Of a stretch of 64,000 bases of DNA, positions 1 to 11,045 are shown piece after piece. Every line of letters starts with the position of its first letter. The first letter of the stretch is position 1. The translations under genes were made by a program, and so were the position numbers. Origin of the DNA: Cercis canadensis (taxonomy: Eukaryota; Streptophyta; Magnoliopsida; Fabales; Fabaceae); assembly GCA_003255065.1 (NCBI GenBank), contig QAOA01002849.1, positions 1 to 64,000 of the forward strand, in the 5' to 3' direction. Under the pieces are notes generated by a model. That model searched no databases and was not told the origin of the DNA. It saw nothing but the letters and a program-made list of their open reading frames with translations.

Positions 1-2912
1 GCTAACTATTTTTAAAAAAAAATAAAAAAAAATTATAATATTAAGATAAATAATTTTAAAAGTACAATAATAAAATAAATAAGTGTCAAAATATAATATT
101 TAAGTCAAATAACCTCATACTTGCTCATACCTAATCAACACCAACTCTTAGATAATTTTTCACAAAATAAAAATCATTACTCACTTATACCAATAAGTAG
201 ATTGCTGTTGCAAATTTTGCATAACTACATCAGATTTGTTACCTATACAAAATAAAAAAATCTCATAGGTCAAGACCTTCACATAGCACATCTGAGTATA
301 GAAGTTAGTTGATTTTGACTTTTCTTCTTGGGAGATCACAAGATGGACAGGAAATAGTTTTAAAGGACTTTTCAGAGTGTGTGTACAGGGGCTAGAAGAA
401 TTTATGCATGAGGTTGGGGAATTTCAAAGCTTCAAAATCTCAATGTTGTAAAACTTCTTTGGCTGCTGTGTCAAAGGATAGGAAAGATGTTGATCTATGA
501 GTTTGGATACTTTTAACTTTGATTCGTTCACGTTAATGCTGTCTTTGCCATTTCTTTATTACACTTGCAAAGTGTTTACAAGACTTCATTATTATTGGAT
601 TGCAAATCTCGGTTTTGTGTAGCCTTGAAATCTTGAAGCGTCCCAGGTTATGAAACACGTTGAAACTCCAGATTGTTGATTTAGTGATTAGGTGAGTGCA
701 GATTTGAAACTATCAGCATTTTCTCATATGGAATTTAGAGCAAGATAAACCATTACAGAAAAGATTTTTAATGGGTCACATACTGAGATTCAAGTCATGG
801 CTTTAGGTCAATAATAGTGGCGCAGTTGATGGAATTGACATTACCAAACTTCGGTCAAATTTGTAGTGTTGTTGACAAGTAATCATGTGTCATTTGTAGA
901 CTTGTAGTTGGAGTGGTGGGTCTGAGAGGGAGACAAATATGAAATAGAGGATTGTCTCTTTAGAAGACAATATACCATTTAATTGCAAACATAATAAAGA
1001 CAAATCTCTATTATTTAAATTGACAGAGTTATTGTCTATTTGTCATGTCAGTACTAAATTGACAAAGTTATAATTAAGAGTGACGACAGGGATTCAATTA
1101 AAAAAAATTTAAATTATAAAGACCAAAAAAAAAAAATTATAAAAATTTGATTTAAAATTTATTCATATTATAAAAATTTACAGTACATTTAAATATTTAT
1201 TTATTTATTTTTCTAATGTTATCTCTTATGAAGTAAACATTTAATTTGTTGACTTATTTCCTTCCAAGTAAATGTTTAATTTAGACAATATTTTCATTTG
1301 AGAATTTAATTTTTCTTTTTTCTGGTGTATTGCTGCTTCCGTGGAGAACAAGGACCTTCGGAAACAAATCTTATCAGGGTGTAGAATTCATATGGGCGGC
1401 AACAAACAAGTCAACAATCATAGTCTAATGTCATTGGGAACAGGTGGAGGGTAATCTATGCTTATTCCTTCTACTAGGTTATAGTAGCATATTGAGGAAA
1501 TTAGAATTAATTGTTATCTCGTCTAATTGCAGTGGCTATATGTCTCTTGAATATGTGATGAAAGAGCATTTTGCAGAGAAGTCAAATGTTTATAGCTTTG
1601 GAGTTTTGTTGTTAGAGATTGTTAGTGGAAGAAAGAATACTAGCTTTTATAACAATGAGCACTCCCTCAATCTAATAGGATTTGTAAGTCTCCCCAGATC
1701 ATTTTTCTCAATTACAAAGGATGGCATTACTTTCTGGGGATGCAAATTAAATTCACATTCAAGTTTTATGCTCCTTTTCAATCTTTCAGGCATGGAAATT
1801 ATGGAATGAAGACAACATTAAACCTTATATAGATCACATGCAGCACTCGGAGTCTTGTTGTCTAGATTCCCATCATCCAATGATATCATATACAGGCTTT
1901 GAGAATCAAATTTTGAGATGCTTACACATAGGTCTTCTTTGTGTCCAAGAACTTGCGGCAGAAAGGCCATCTATGACAACTGTACTTTCCATGCTTAATT
2001 GCGAGATTGTAAATCTTCCTCCTCCAATGCAAGTTGCATTTGTTCAAAGGAGAACATTATTGAATTTAGAGTCCTCCCCTGAAGTCCAGGGACAGAACTC
2101 GGCCAACAATGTAACTCTTTCTGATATTCAAAGCAGATAGCAAGGAGGGTACAATGTTGTGTCATTAATAACTAGTATGTGCAATAAGGACATGGAAAAG
2201 GGACACCAAATCAAGTAGTTATGACTTTTGAGACTTGAAAATGTGAAGTTGTTAGGACTAGTTATGCTTCTTGTATATTTGTCTTTGTAGAGCTCTTTTC
2301 TCAGAAAATCCCTGAAATGTGTTGCTGTCATTGTAGAAAAATTTTCTGAAGGTAAAAACATGTAAAAGATGCAAAGTTTTACCATTGGCATAGGGATTGT
2401 AATATTTCTAGAAAAGTTGAAAATTCAATCAGATAAAGTTTAAAATATATATATATGATTTTATAACATAAATTAAATAAAGGAAAAAAACTGGCCTCCC
2501 TTAGCCAACTGACCATAGAAGATCAGCCAGAAGATCCATTTCTGGAAATAAAATAGAAAAGAAAAAACGAGAAGTATGAAAAGGTTTAGCAAGTGATATT
2601 TGGCAACTGTGTTGATTGATGCGTATCTGCTGATTGCTTGCTGCAGACATCTTCTCTCTTCATATCAGTTCTTGCTTTCGGGTGGATCCTCATTTTAGAA
2701 AATATCTAATGCATATGGCCACCATTTGTTATGAGTTGCCTCTGTACCACGTTGTCTCCTAGTGGCCAATTCATATTTGTCTGTTTTGGCAATAAGGACA
2801 CGAAAATCAAACAGCTATGTCGTGATAGACTTGTGCACTAAGAAAAGCATATATCCCATGATTCCCTGAATCTATATCACTCAGCAACCTAGAGTGATCC
2901 TTCTAGTCATGC
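1..2912. repeat. 2.9-kb direct repeat, copy 1
   Basis: The whole interval is repeated at 7550-10462 in the same orientation with only scattered substitutions and small indels, and it includes S-RLK relic A. The offset drifts from about 7549 to 7555, then to 7550 after a 5-nt deletion in copy 2. Copy 1 ends at 2912, directly against a single N at 2913 and a poly-T run, so its right edge is an assembly join rather than a proven biological breakpoint. Its left edge may lie outside the window. Positions 1-339 are non-coding. Positions 2141-2912 are non-coding 3' flank of the kind found behind every S-RLK copy here. Confidence 0.9.
340..2140 (+). pseudogene. S-receptor-like kinase relic A (kinase domain only)
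   Basis: This is a decayed kinase half of a G-type lectin S-receptor-like kinase. A degenerate exon-4 piece at about 340-510 still resembles DGQEI...LEEFMHEV...GCCVKG but carries several frameshifts. An exon-6 piece (1533-1683) reads [24 protein letters not shown], so the usual SPEYAM is altered. The last exon (1790-2140) runs in frame from AWKLWNEDN through GLLCVQELAAERPSM and VTLSDIQSR to a TAG stop. The exon with the HRD catalytic loop and DFG motif is absent, as are the lectin, PAN and transmembrane exons. It cannot encode an active kinase. A near-identical duplicate lies at 7890-9690. I am sure it is an S-RLK relic; transcription is unknown. Confidence 0.85.
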
Positions 2913-2937
2913 NTTTTTTTTTTTTTTTTTTTTTTCT

Positions 2938-3126
2938 GTTTCTGTCATATTTTCCAGCTTTTACTTAAATTTTGGTACTGCTTTGGACACCATTAGAGCA
3001 TCTCAATTGGTCAAAGAGCCTGATAACATAAGCTCAAATGACAATGTGTTCAAATTAGGATTCTTCAGCCTAGGAATCTGGTACCTTAATCAGTCTAATG
3101 TTGTATGGGATTCTAACAGAGATCAA
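2938..3126 (+). pseudogene. S-RLK exon-1 stub (lectin domain N-terminus)
   Basis: The reading frame resembles the start of the B-lectin domain of gene E: LDTIRASQLVKEPDN, then VFKLGFFSLGIWYLNQSNVVWDSNRDQ. Compared with gene E it lacks the segment between GFFSPG and GIW, and it has WDSNRDQ where WVANREQ is usual. Homology stops abruptly after the NRDQ codons, where an LTR-like sequence begins. The initiating Met and signal peptide sit in or beyond the poly-T/N join at 2913. It may be the orphaned first exon of relic B (4186-6723), separated by rearrangement. Confidence 0.75.
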
Positions 3127-3419
3127 CTGATACAACTCTACCGAGGAGTATCGGATAATTATCCTTGCTCCCCTTTTATCTTTATATTAGTAGTTAATTA
3201 TCTTATTTGCTCTACTAGGATTTAGTTAGGATTAACCTATCTTTAGGAGTAACTATCCTATCTTATAAATGGGAGTTATCTAATAGGATTTGTATGCTTA
3301 TGTGATAAGTATTGTAACTTTAGGATTATGTCTATTTAAAGGCTTAAGGCCATTATTTGTAGTCAAACATAATAATAATAAAACAATTATTTATGTTCCT
3401 AAGTCCAAGTTATCTAATA
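3127..3419. mobile_element. LTR-like insertion (possible solo LTR)
   Basis: This roughly 290-bp AT-rich segment starts TGATACAACT at the exact point where lectin homology ends and finishes near ATCTAATACA where homology to the S-RLK 3' flank (compare 33482 onward) begins. It has a compact LTR character (TG...CA ends, a TTTAAAGGCTTAAGG region near the 3' side) and no coding potential. The two flanks are not contiguous in intact paralogues (exon 1 on the left, 3' UTR on the right), so a simple insertion with a target duplication is not seen. A deletion or recombination through the element is more likely. The class is tentative. Confidence 0.4.
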
Positions 3420-3512
3420 CAATGTTACCACATGTTAAAATAGCTTCATTCTATATGGCTTATTATCTTAAACAGAAACTATGTAAGTTGTCATTAATAA
3501 CTAGTTTTGGCA

Positions 3513-3664
3513 ATGTGGTCATGCAAAAGAGAAGCCAAAATCAAGTTGTGAAGTTAGGGTTGAGGAGTTGATATTAACTAGCTATGCTNCAATGTATGCA
3601 AAAGAGAAGCCAAAATCAAGTTGTGAAGTTAGGGTTGAGGAGTTGATATTAACTAGCTATGCTT
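3513..3664. repeat. ~70-bp direct repeat across a single N (assembly join)
   Basis: The stretch with CAAAAGAGAAGCCAAAATCA through ATTAACTAGCTATGCT before the N at 3589 is repeated almost exactly after it. A short repeat placed symmetrically around a one-base gap is what an unmerged contig overlap leaves behind. It is probably not a real tandem duplication. The sequence is S-RLK 3' flank, homologous to 33540-33655. Confidence 0.75.
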
Positions 3665-3702
3665 CTTTTAAGTTTGTCGTCTAATATAGAGTTGTTAGAG
3701 CA

Positions 3703-4124
3703 TCAAATGATGCTGTCAGCTGCACAACATTTTCAAATCTCATAAGTTATACCTTTTTTATTTTAGATTCTCTCTTCCACGTTTTTATTGTCAAAGCAGA
3801 CAAATATGAATTGACTATTCTACTGCCTTGGGAGTCTACGTGACACAAATGCAACCTGTAACAAATGGTGGCAGGTTTAGAAATTTTCTAAATGAGGATC
3901 TATAGTTGCCAAATATCAATTTCTGAACCTTTTCATTTATATTTTAAACTTTTTTGTTTGGGTTTTTTTCAGAAATATATTTTTCTATCCTCATGCAAGG
4001 GTAAACCTCTGCTTATTTTTAATATTTTTATAAAAACTCCAATGCTGTATACATCTGACTTCTCTAAAAATTACCCTTCTATTGCATATTCAGGAGACGT
4101 GTAACCCTTCACATATCAAAGTTA
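3703..4124 (-). repeat. ~420-bp inverted repeat, arm 1 (antisense S-RLK exon-6 relic)
   Basis: This segment is the reverse complement of 10958-11380 with a few mismatches, so the arms face each other about 6.8 kb apart. On the minus strand it contains a broken exon-6 piece (YTS(P/L)EYAIEE, then DVYSIGIF) followed by S-RLK 3' flank. It begins where plus-strand 3'-flank homology stops (about 3700) and ends just before exon 2 of relic B. This marks an inversion or inverted duplication breakpoint inside the cluster. Confidence 0.85.
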
Positions 4125-4185
4125 ATTGTTATTGATACAGATATCTGGACTCTGGCCAAAACTGTTTTAATTGTTATTGATACAG

Positions 4186-6723
4186 ATAAAAAGAGAAGCA
4201 GGACTGTGATTATTGCAGTTACAACAATAGTAGGAATGATTATTGCTGCTACTTGTGCATATTTCCTATGGACAAGGACATTTAAACATTCTGCAGGTAT
4301 GTATGCCTTTTTTCGCTGGCTAGACTCTTTAAAGTGATATACATTATTCCACATATTCTCAGCAATAAAAGAAAAAAACTGGCCTCCCTTAGCCAACTGA
4401 CCATAGAAGATCAGCCAGAAGATTCATTTCTGGAAATAAAATAGAAAAGAAAAAACGAGAAGTATGAAAAGGTTTAGCAAGTGATATTTTGGCAACTATG
4501 TTGATTGATGCGTATATGCTGATTGCTTGCTGCAGACACCTTCTCGCTTCTTATCAGTTCTTGCTTTCGGGTGGATCCTCATTTTAGAAAATATCTAATG
4601 CATATGGCCACCATTTGTTATGAGTTGCCTTTGTACCACGTTGTCTCCTAGTGGCCAATTCATATTTATCTGTTTTGGCAATAAGGACACGAAAATCAAA
4701 CAGCTATGTCGTGATAGACTTAGTCCAATCAACTTGGTGAAGAGAAACCGTAGTGCAACAATGTTACACTAGCTCAAGATCAACAACCTTGGTGAAGAAA
4801 AGCAAGCCAAAGAAAAGAATAGAACTCTAATGATGGATAAGAGAATAAGACTTGTATTTTTTCTGATACACAAAAGTGAAAGATTACATAGGTATTTATA
4901 ATAAAACCAAAATATGAAATGCATAACTACTTTCATTTCAATGATTAATAAGTAGTTTAAGAAGACTATTGAAATAATTAACTCTTACATTTTTTAGACT
5001 GCATTATAGATTTCAAGCTTCTTTCTTTGACTACTTGTTTTCCACAGCATGAATAAATAAGAACTCATTCTTGTATGTTCCTCAGGGTATATCTCCATGA
5101 TTGAGTACCAAATACTCAAAAATCTTAGATTCAAATTCATTTTGGCTTCGGTTGCATGTGTAGCCCAAATTACTTTTAAAAAAAAAGCCATTGCTATAGA
5201 AAATCATTCTGGATAAGTATCCTAGTACTGTAGACATCAAACGAAAATTTTATCTAACCAAACAAGTTTATTTCTAAACACAGGGAGAAAACACACAGAA
5301 CATCAGATTCAAAGAATGACTGCAAACCCAAAACATGATAAACTAGAAGAGCTGCCCCTATTTGATTTCAGAAAAGTTGCAACTGCAACAAACAACTTTC
5401 ATTCTGCTAATATGCTTGGAAAAGGTGGTTTTGGTCCGGTATACAAGGTAACTTTTTCCAGGTGACATTCATCATCTTTGATATCAAATGTGCATTCAAC
5501 CTGCTATTTTTTTTTTTTTTTTTTTTCTTTTCTAGGGTGAATTGCAGGATGGACAAGAAATTGCAGTGAAAAGACTCTCTAAAGCATCTGGGCAAGGGCT
5601 AGAAGAATTCATAAATGAGGTGGTGTTGATTTCGAAACTTCAACATCGCAATCTTGTAAAACTTCTCGGCTGCTGCATTGAAGGAGACGAAAATATGCCA
5701 ATCTATGAGTTTATGCCAAATAAACTCATATTATTACCCTATTTTCCATTTCTATATTCAAAACATTCAGTTTGCTCAGGGTATGAAGAATTTATTTGGG
5801 TGCCATTTTGGACCTTACTTTCTTTTTCGGTGTAGATCCACTCAAACAAAAATTCTTAGATTGGGAAAAATGTGTCAATATAATTGAAGGAATAACACAA
5901 AGCCTACTTTACTTACATAGAGATTCTAGATTAAGGATCATACATCGAGATTTGAACGCAAGTAATATCTTGTTAGATGGAGAGATGAATTCAAAAATAT
6001 CATATTTTGGATTGGCAAGAATTTTTAAGGCCAGTGAAGAAGAGGCTAATACCAGAAGAGTTGTTGGAACATAGTAAGAATACCGTCTTCATGTTATATG
6101 ATTATGGTATCATGTTGAGTTCTTTGAGGATTAATAGTGCTGTGGTATGTGATTTAAATGCAGTGGCTATATGTCCCCTGAATATGCAATGGAAGGACAT
6201 TTTTCAGAGAGATCTAATGTCTACAACTTTGGACTTTTGTTACTAGAGATTGCTAGCGGAAAACGAAACACTAGCTTTTATAACAATGAGCACTCTCTCA
6301 ACCTTATAGGATTTGTAAGTATCCCAATCTCAGGCACTTTTCAATTGGAGAGGCTCTCACTTCTTTGTTGTGATACAAAATAAGAAATTTTTGTGTTGCT
6401 TTTATTTACTGTAGGCATGGAAATTATGGAATGAAGAAAACATTAAACCTTTAATAGATCCAGAGATATCTGATCCAGGCTCTGAGAATCAAATTTTGAG
6501 GCATATACACATTGGACTTCTTTGTGTGCAAGAACTTGCAAGTGAAAGACCATCTATGACCACTATAGTTTCGATGCTTAACAGTGAGATTGTGAATCTT
6601 CCTCCTTCGGGACAGGTTGCATTTGTTCAGAGGCAAAAAATTGTTGAGTACGGAGAAGTTTCAAGAAAATCAAGGATCGAACTCTGCTAACAATGTAACA
6701 CTTACTGAAATACAAGGAAGATA
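4186..6723 (+). pseudogene. S-receptor-like kinase relic B (kinase-dead, ectodomain lost)
   Basis: Recognisable exons are 4186-4296 (transmembrane: IIAVTTIVGMIIAATCAYFLW), 5284-5447 (juxtamembrane plus P-loop [10 protein letters not shown]), 5536-about 5730 ([24 protein letters not shown]), 5836-6073 (catalytic loop), 6164-6314 ([11 protein letters not shown]) and 6415-6690. Exons 2, 3, 5 and 6 keep the family lengths of 111, 164, 238 and 151 nt. Lesions are: no lectin/PAN exon in place; exon 4 runs into unrelated sequence after MPNK, losing SLDxFLFG and its donor; the catalytic loop is HRDLNASN instead of HRDLKxxN; DFG is YFG; and a frameshift in the tail gives a stop at 6690 before the QGR end (6723). 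Intron 2 is swollen by a copied 3'-flank segment (4370-4721) and about 550 bp of other DNA. It is a pseudokinase at best. Confidence 0.85.
4370..4721. repeat. ~350-bp third copy of S-RLK 3'-flank sequence inside intron 2 of relic B
   Basis: From AAAAAACTGGCCTCCCTTAG to CGTGATAGACTT this matches 2480-2832 and 10030-10382 with few differences. In those places it lies downstream of an S-RLK stop codon; here it sits inside an intron. The rest of the intron (4722-5280) is AT-rich and has no gene. A more diverged relative begins at 24450. Confidence 0.85.
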
Positions 6724-7440
6724 ACAAGGAGGGCACACTATTGCTATTAAGATTTAAGATTGCTACATTCTATATATGCTGAAGATATTGCACAGATATC
6801 TGTTCATATAACTTTTTTTTCCATACTATGTATATTTGTGTCATTATTAGTCAGTTTTGTCATGCTAAAGCCTGTTTGGTAAAAAATTCCTAAAATTTGT
6901 ATTTTTGCATAGTAAAAAATTACTCATGTAATGACTGTTTTTCTTTTTTTCCCAAGTAAATGTTCAGTTTAGACAATACTTTCTTACGAGAATTTGAATG
7001 TGTATGTAAACAAGTTTTTTTTTTATTGTGTGTTGCTGCTTCCATGGAGTTGTGGGACCTGCGAAAAAGATAATCTTATGTGCATCTGTGAACAAAAAAC
7101 TTGTAATTGTTTATTTCATGAGACTCATGTTCTAGAACAAGTTTATGTTCTAGCATACAAGGTAACATTTTTCATGTGACATTTGTAATCCTTTAGTTAG
7201 AATATAAGTTTTATAGGCTGAAAGGAAGAAGGACAGAAAGAAATAAGGCATAGATAGTTTCTGTTGCTGAAATAATTCTTGGTCTCTTATATTTTCATTT
7301 AGTTCACCTTCTATTTATACACAAAAAAAAAAAAATTAGAAGTGAGGATTATACCTGGGTTCTTTGGTGTCAATATTGTATTTTGATAACTTATTATTTA
7401 CCTTAATATTACAGTTTTTTATTTAAAAAAGAAAAAAAAT
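6724..7440. other. Non-coding 3' flank of relic B
   Basis: No gene is seen. About 6950-7060 resembles 1255-1390, the intron upstream of exon 6 in relic A (AAGTAAATGTT, TTTAGACAATA, GTTGCTGCTTCC). The stretch ending at 7160 finishes GCATACAAG followed by GTAACATT, which looks like a remnant of an S-RLK exon-3 end with its donor, but the coding sequence before it is not recognisable. Confidence 0.5.
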
Positions 7441-7580
7441 GTTAGCAGGTGGGGCCACTAGCAAAGAAAATGGAACCCACCACATGTCATGTTGTATATT
7501 CTTGAGAGATATATCGCATAACATAGGTCGTGTTCGATGAGTTTCACCTGCTAACTTTTTTAAAAAAAAAAATAAAAAAT
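7424..7580. mobile_element. Short foldback element at the edge of the 2.9-kb repeat
   Basis: GTTAGCAGGTG near 7441 is matched by the inverted CACCTGCTAAC near 7543, and the flanking A/T runs also pair, giving a hairpin of about 115-155 bp. The right arm overlaps the first bases of direct-repeat copy 2 (7550 onward). The window itself opens with GCTAAC, the same right arm. The element is therefore part of, or defines, the duplicated unit. Confidence 0.6.
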
Positions 7581-10462
7581 TTTTAATATTAAGATAAATA
7601 ATTTTAAAAGTACAATAATAAAATAAATAAGTTGTCAAAATATAATATTTAAGTCAAACAACCTCATACTTGCCCATACCTAATCAACACCAACTCTTAG
7701 ATAATTTTTCACAAAATAAAAATCATTACTCACTTATACCAATAAGTAGATTGCTGTTGCAAATTTTGCATAACTACATCAGATTTGTTACCTATACAAA
7801 ATAAAAAAAATCTCATAGGTCAAGACCTTCACATAGCACATCTGAGTATAGAAGTTAGTTGATTTTGACTTTTCTTCTTGGGAGAATCACAAGATGGACA
7901 GGAAATAGCTTTTAAAGGACTTTTCAGAGTGTGTGTACAGGGGCTAGAAGAATTTATGCATGAGGTGGGAGAATTTCAAAGCTTCAAAATCTCAATATTG
8001 TAAAACTTCTTTGGCTGCTGTGTCAAAGGATAGGAAAGATGTTGATCTATGAGTTTGCATACTTTTAAATTTGATTAGTTCACGTTAATGCTGTCTTTGC
8101 CATTTCTTTATTACACTTGCAAAGTGTTTACAAGACTTCATTATTATTGGATTGCAAATCTCGGTTTTGTGTAGCCTTGAAATCTTGAAGCTTCCCAGGT
8201 TATGAAACACGTTGAAACTCCAGATTGTTGATTTAGTGACTAGGTGAGTGCAGATTTGAAAATATCAGCATTTTCTCATATGGAATTTAGAGCAAGATAA
8301 ACCATTACAGAAAATATTTTTAATGGGTCACATACTGAGATTCGAGTCATGGCTTTAGGTCAATAATAGTGGCGCAGTTGGTGGAATTGACATTACCAAA
8401 GTTCGGTCAAATTTGTAGTGTTGTTGACAAGTAATCATGTGTCATTTGTAGACTTGTAGTTGGAGTGGTGGGTCTGAGAGGGAGACAAATATGAAATAGA
8501 GGATTGTCTCTTTAGAAGACAATATACCATTTAATTGCAAACATAATAAAGACAAATCTCTATTGTTTAAATTGACAGAGTTATTGTCATGATAAGTTAT
8601 TTGTCATGTCAGTACTAAATTGACAAAATTATAATTGAGAGTGACGACATGGACTTAATTAAAAAATTTTCAAATTATAAAGACCCAAAAAAAAAATTAT
8701 AGAAATTTGAAATTCATTCATATTATAAAGACTTACAGTACATTTAAACATTTATTTATTTATTTTTCTAATGTTATCTCTTATGAAGTAAACATTTAAT
8801 TTGTTGACTTATTTCCTTCCAAGTAAATGTTTAATTTAGACAATATTTTCATTTGAGAATTTAATTTTTCTTTTTTCTGGAGTATTGCTGCTTCCGTGGA
8901 GAACAAGGATCTTCGGAAACAAATCTTATCAGGGTGTAGAATTCATATGGGCGGCAACAAACAAGTCAACAATCATAGTCTAATGTCATTGGGAACAGGT
9001 GGAGGGTAATCTATGCTTATTCCTTCTACTAGGTTATAGTAGCATATTGAGGAAATTAGAATTAATTGTTATCTCGTCTAATTGCAGTGGCTATATGTCT
9101 CTTGAATATGTGATGAAAGAGCATTTTGCAGAGAAGTCAAATGTTTATAGCTTTGGAGTTTTGTTGTTAGAGATTGTTAGTGGAAGAAAGAATACTAGCT
9201 TTTATAACAATGAGCACTCCCTCAATCTAATAGGATTTGTAAGTCTCCCCAGATCATTTTTCTCAATTACAAAGGATGGCATTACTTTCTGGGGATGCAA
9301 ATTAAATTCACATTCAAGTTTTATGCTCCTTTTCAATCTTTCAGGCATGGAAATTATGGAATGAAGACAACATTAAACCTTATATAGATCACATGCAGCA
9401 CTCGGAGTCTTGTTGTCTAGATTCCCATCATCCAATGATATCATATACAGGCTTTGAGAATCAAATTTTGAGATGCTTACACATAGGTCTTCTTTGTGTC
9501 CAAGAACTTGCGGCAGAAAGGCCATCTATGACAACTGTACTTTCCATGCTTAATTGCGAGAAATCTTCCTCCTCCAATGCAAGTTGCATTTGTTCAAAGG
9601 AGAACATTATTGAATTTAGAGTCCTCCCCTGAAGTCCAGGGACAGAACTCGGCCAACAATGTAACTCTTTCTGATATTCAAAGCAGATAGCAAGGAGGGT
9701 ACAATGTTGTGTCATTAATAACTAGTATGTGCAATAAGGACATGGAAAAGGGACACCAAATCAAGTAGTTATGACTTTTGAGACTTGAAAATGTGAAGTT
9801 GTTAGGACTAGTTATGCTTCTTGTATATTTGTCTCTGTAGAGCTCTTTTCTCAGAAAATCCCTGAAATGTGTTGCTGTCATTGTAGAAAAATTTTCTGAA
9901 GGTAAAAACATGTAAAAGATGCAAAGTTTTACCATTGGCATGGGGATTGTAATATTTCTAGAAAAGTTGAAAATTCAATCAGATAAAGTTTAAAATATAT
10001 ATATATGATTTTATAACATAAATTAAATAAAGGAAAAAAACTGGCCTCCCTTAGCCAACTGACCATAGAAGATCAGCCAGAAGATCCATTTCTGGAAATA
10101 AAATAGAAAAGAAAAAACGAGAAGTATGAAAAGGTTTAGCAAGTGATATTTGGCAACTGTGTTGATTGATGCGTATCTGCTGATTGCTTGCTGCAGACAT
10201 CTTCTCTCTTCATATCAGTTCTTGCTTTCGGGTGGATCCTCATTTTAGAAAATATCTAATGCATATGGCCACCATTTGTTATGAGTTGCCTCTGTACCAC
10301 GTTGTCTCCTAGTGGCCAATTCGTATTTGTCTGTTTTGGCAATAAGGACACGAAAATCAAACAGCTATGTCGTGATAGACTTGTGCACTAAGAAAAGCAT
10401 ATATCCCATGATTCCCTGAATCTATATCACTCAGCAACCTAGAGTGATCCTTCTAGTCATGC
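7550..10462. repeat. 2.9-kb direct repeat, copy 2
   Basis: This is the near-identical second copy of 1-2912. It carries S-RLK relic C. Differences include a 10-nt insertion near 8587 (TCATGATAAG region) and a 5-nt deletion near 9561. The right edge continues cleanly into relic D, whereas copy 1 ends at an N, so this copy gives the better view of the original junction. Positions 9691-10462 are non-coding 3' flank. Confidence 0.9.
7890..9690 (+). pseudogene. S-receptor-like kinase relic C (duplicate of A)
   Basis: It has the same structure as relic A: a degenerate exon-4 piece at about 7890-8060, exon 6 at 9088-9238 ([23 protein letters not shown]) and the last exon at 9345-9690. It shares A's lesions, with the catalytic-loop exon missing and SLEYVM in place of SPEYAM, so these predate the duplication. 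It has one extra lesion: a 5-nt deletion after LNCE near 9560 removes the IV codons and shifts the frame, ending translation at 9632 instead of 9690. The ancestral stop TAG at 9688-9690 is still present. Confidence 0.85.
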
Positions 10463-11045
10463 AATCTTACAGTATACAAGGTAATCACACAAGGTAATTT
10501 TCAAATTTTCTCATACAGTATAATTGAGTATAACTGTAATATTTTTGGGTCATATTCGTCTAGGGAGTAGTGGAAGATGGACAGGAAATAGCAGTAAAAG
10601 ACTCTTCAATGCTTCTGGACAGGGTCTAGAAGAATTTATGAATGAGGTGGCGGTGATCTCAAGCTTCAACATCGAAATCTTGTAAGATTTTGTGGTTGCT
10701 GTGTGGAAGGAGAGGAAAAGATGTTGGTCTACGAGTTCATCCGGAATAACAGTTTGGATAAATTTTTGTTTGGTTAGTTCATTTTTAATGCCAAATAACA
10801 TCTTGGAGATATAAATTCAAAAATATCATATTTTAGTTTGGCTAGAATTTTCGTAGGGGGTGATGATGCGGCTAAAACTAGGAGGGTTGTTGGAACATAG
10901 TAAGCATGCCTTTTTTATTGTCCATGATTACACTTCTATATTGAGAGAATTGATAATTAACTTTGATATGTGAAGAGGTTACACGTCCCTTGAATATGCA
11001 ATAGAAGAGTAATTTTTAGAGAAGTTAGATGTATACAGCATTGGA
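10463..11045 (+). pseudogene. S-receptor-like kinase relic D (kinase fragments)
   Basis: Fragments lie in gene order. A stub of the exon-3 end (TATACAAG then GTAATCAC, about 10481) is followed by exon 4 at about 10560-10772 ([36 protein letters not shown]), part of exon 5 at about 10795-10899 (NSKISYFSLARIF, TRRVVGT) and the start of exon 6 at about 10980 (YTSLEYAIEE followed by a stop). A 1-nt loss after AVK throws exon 4 out of frame. The catalytic-loop half of exon 5 is deleted, with exon 4's intron joined directly to the NNILxxxINSKIS codons. DFG reads YFS. The gene breaks off at about 11045, where the inverted-repeat sequence runs through. Confidence 0.8.

Noticed and set aside
1444..1530. 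N-terminal extension [12 protein letters not shown] before exon 6 of relics A and C
   Set aside because: It is intron sequence read through; the acceptor at 1531-1532 fits the conserved exon start.
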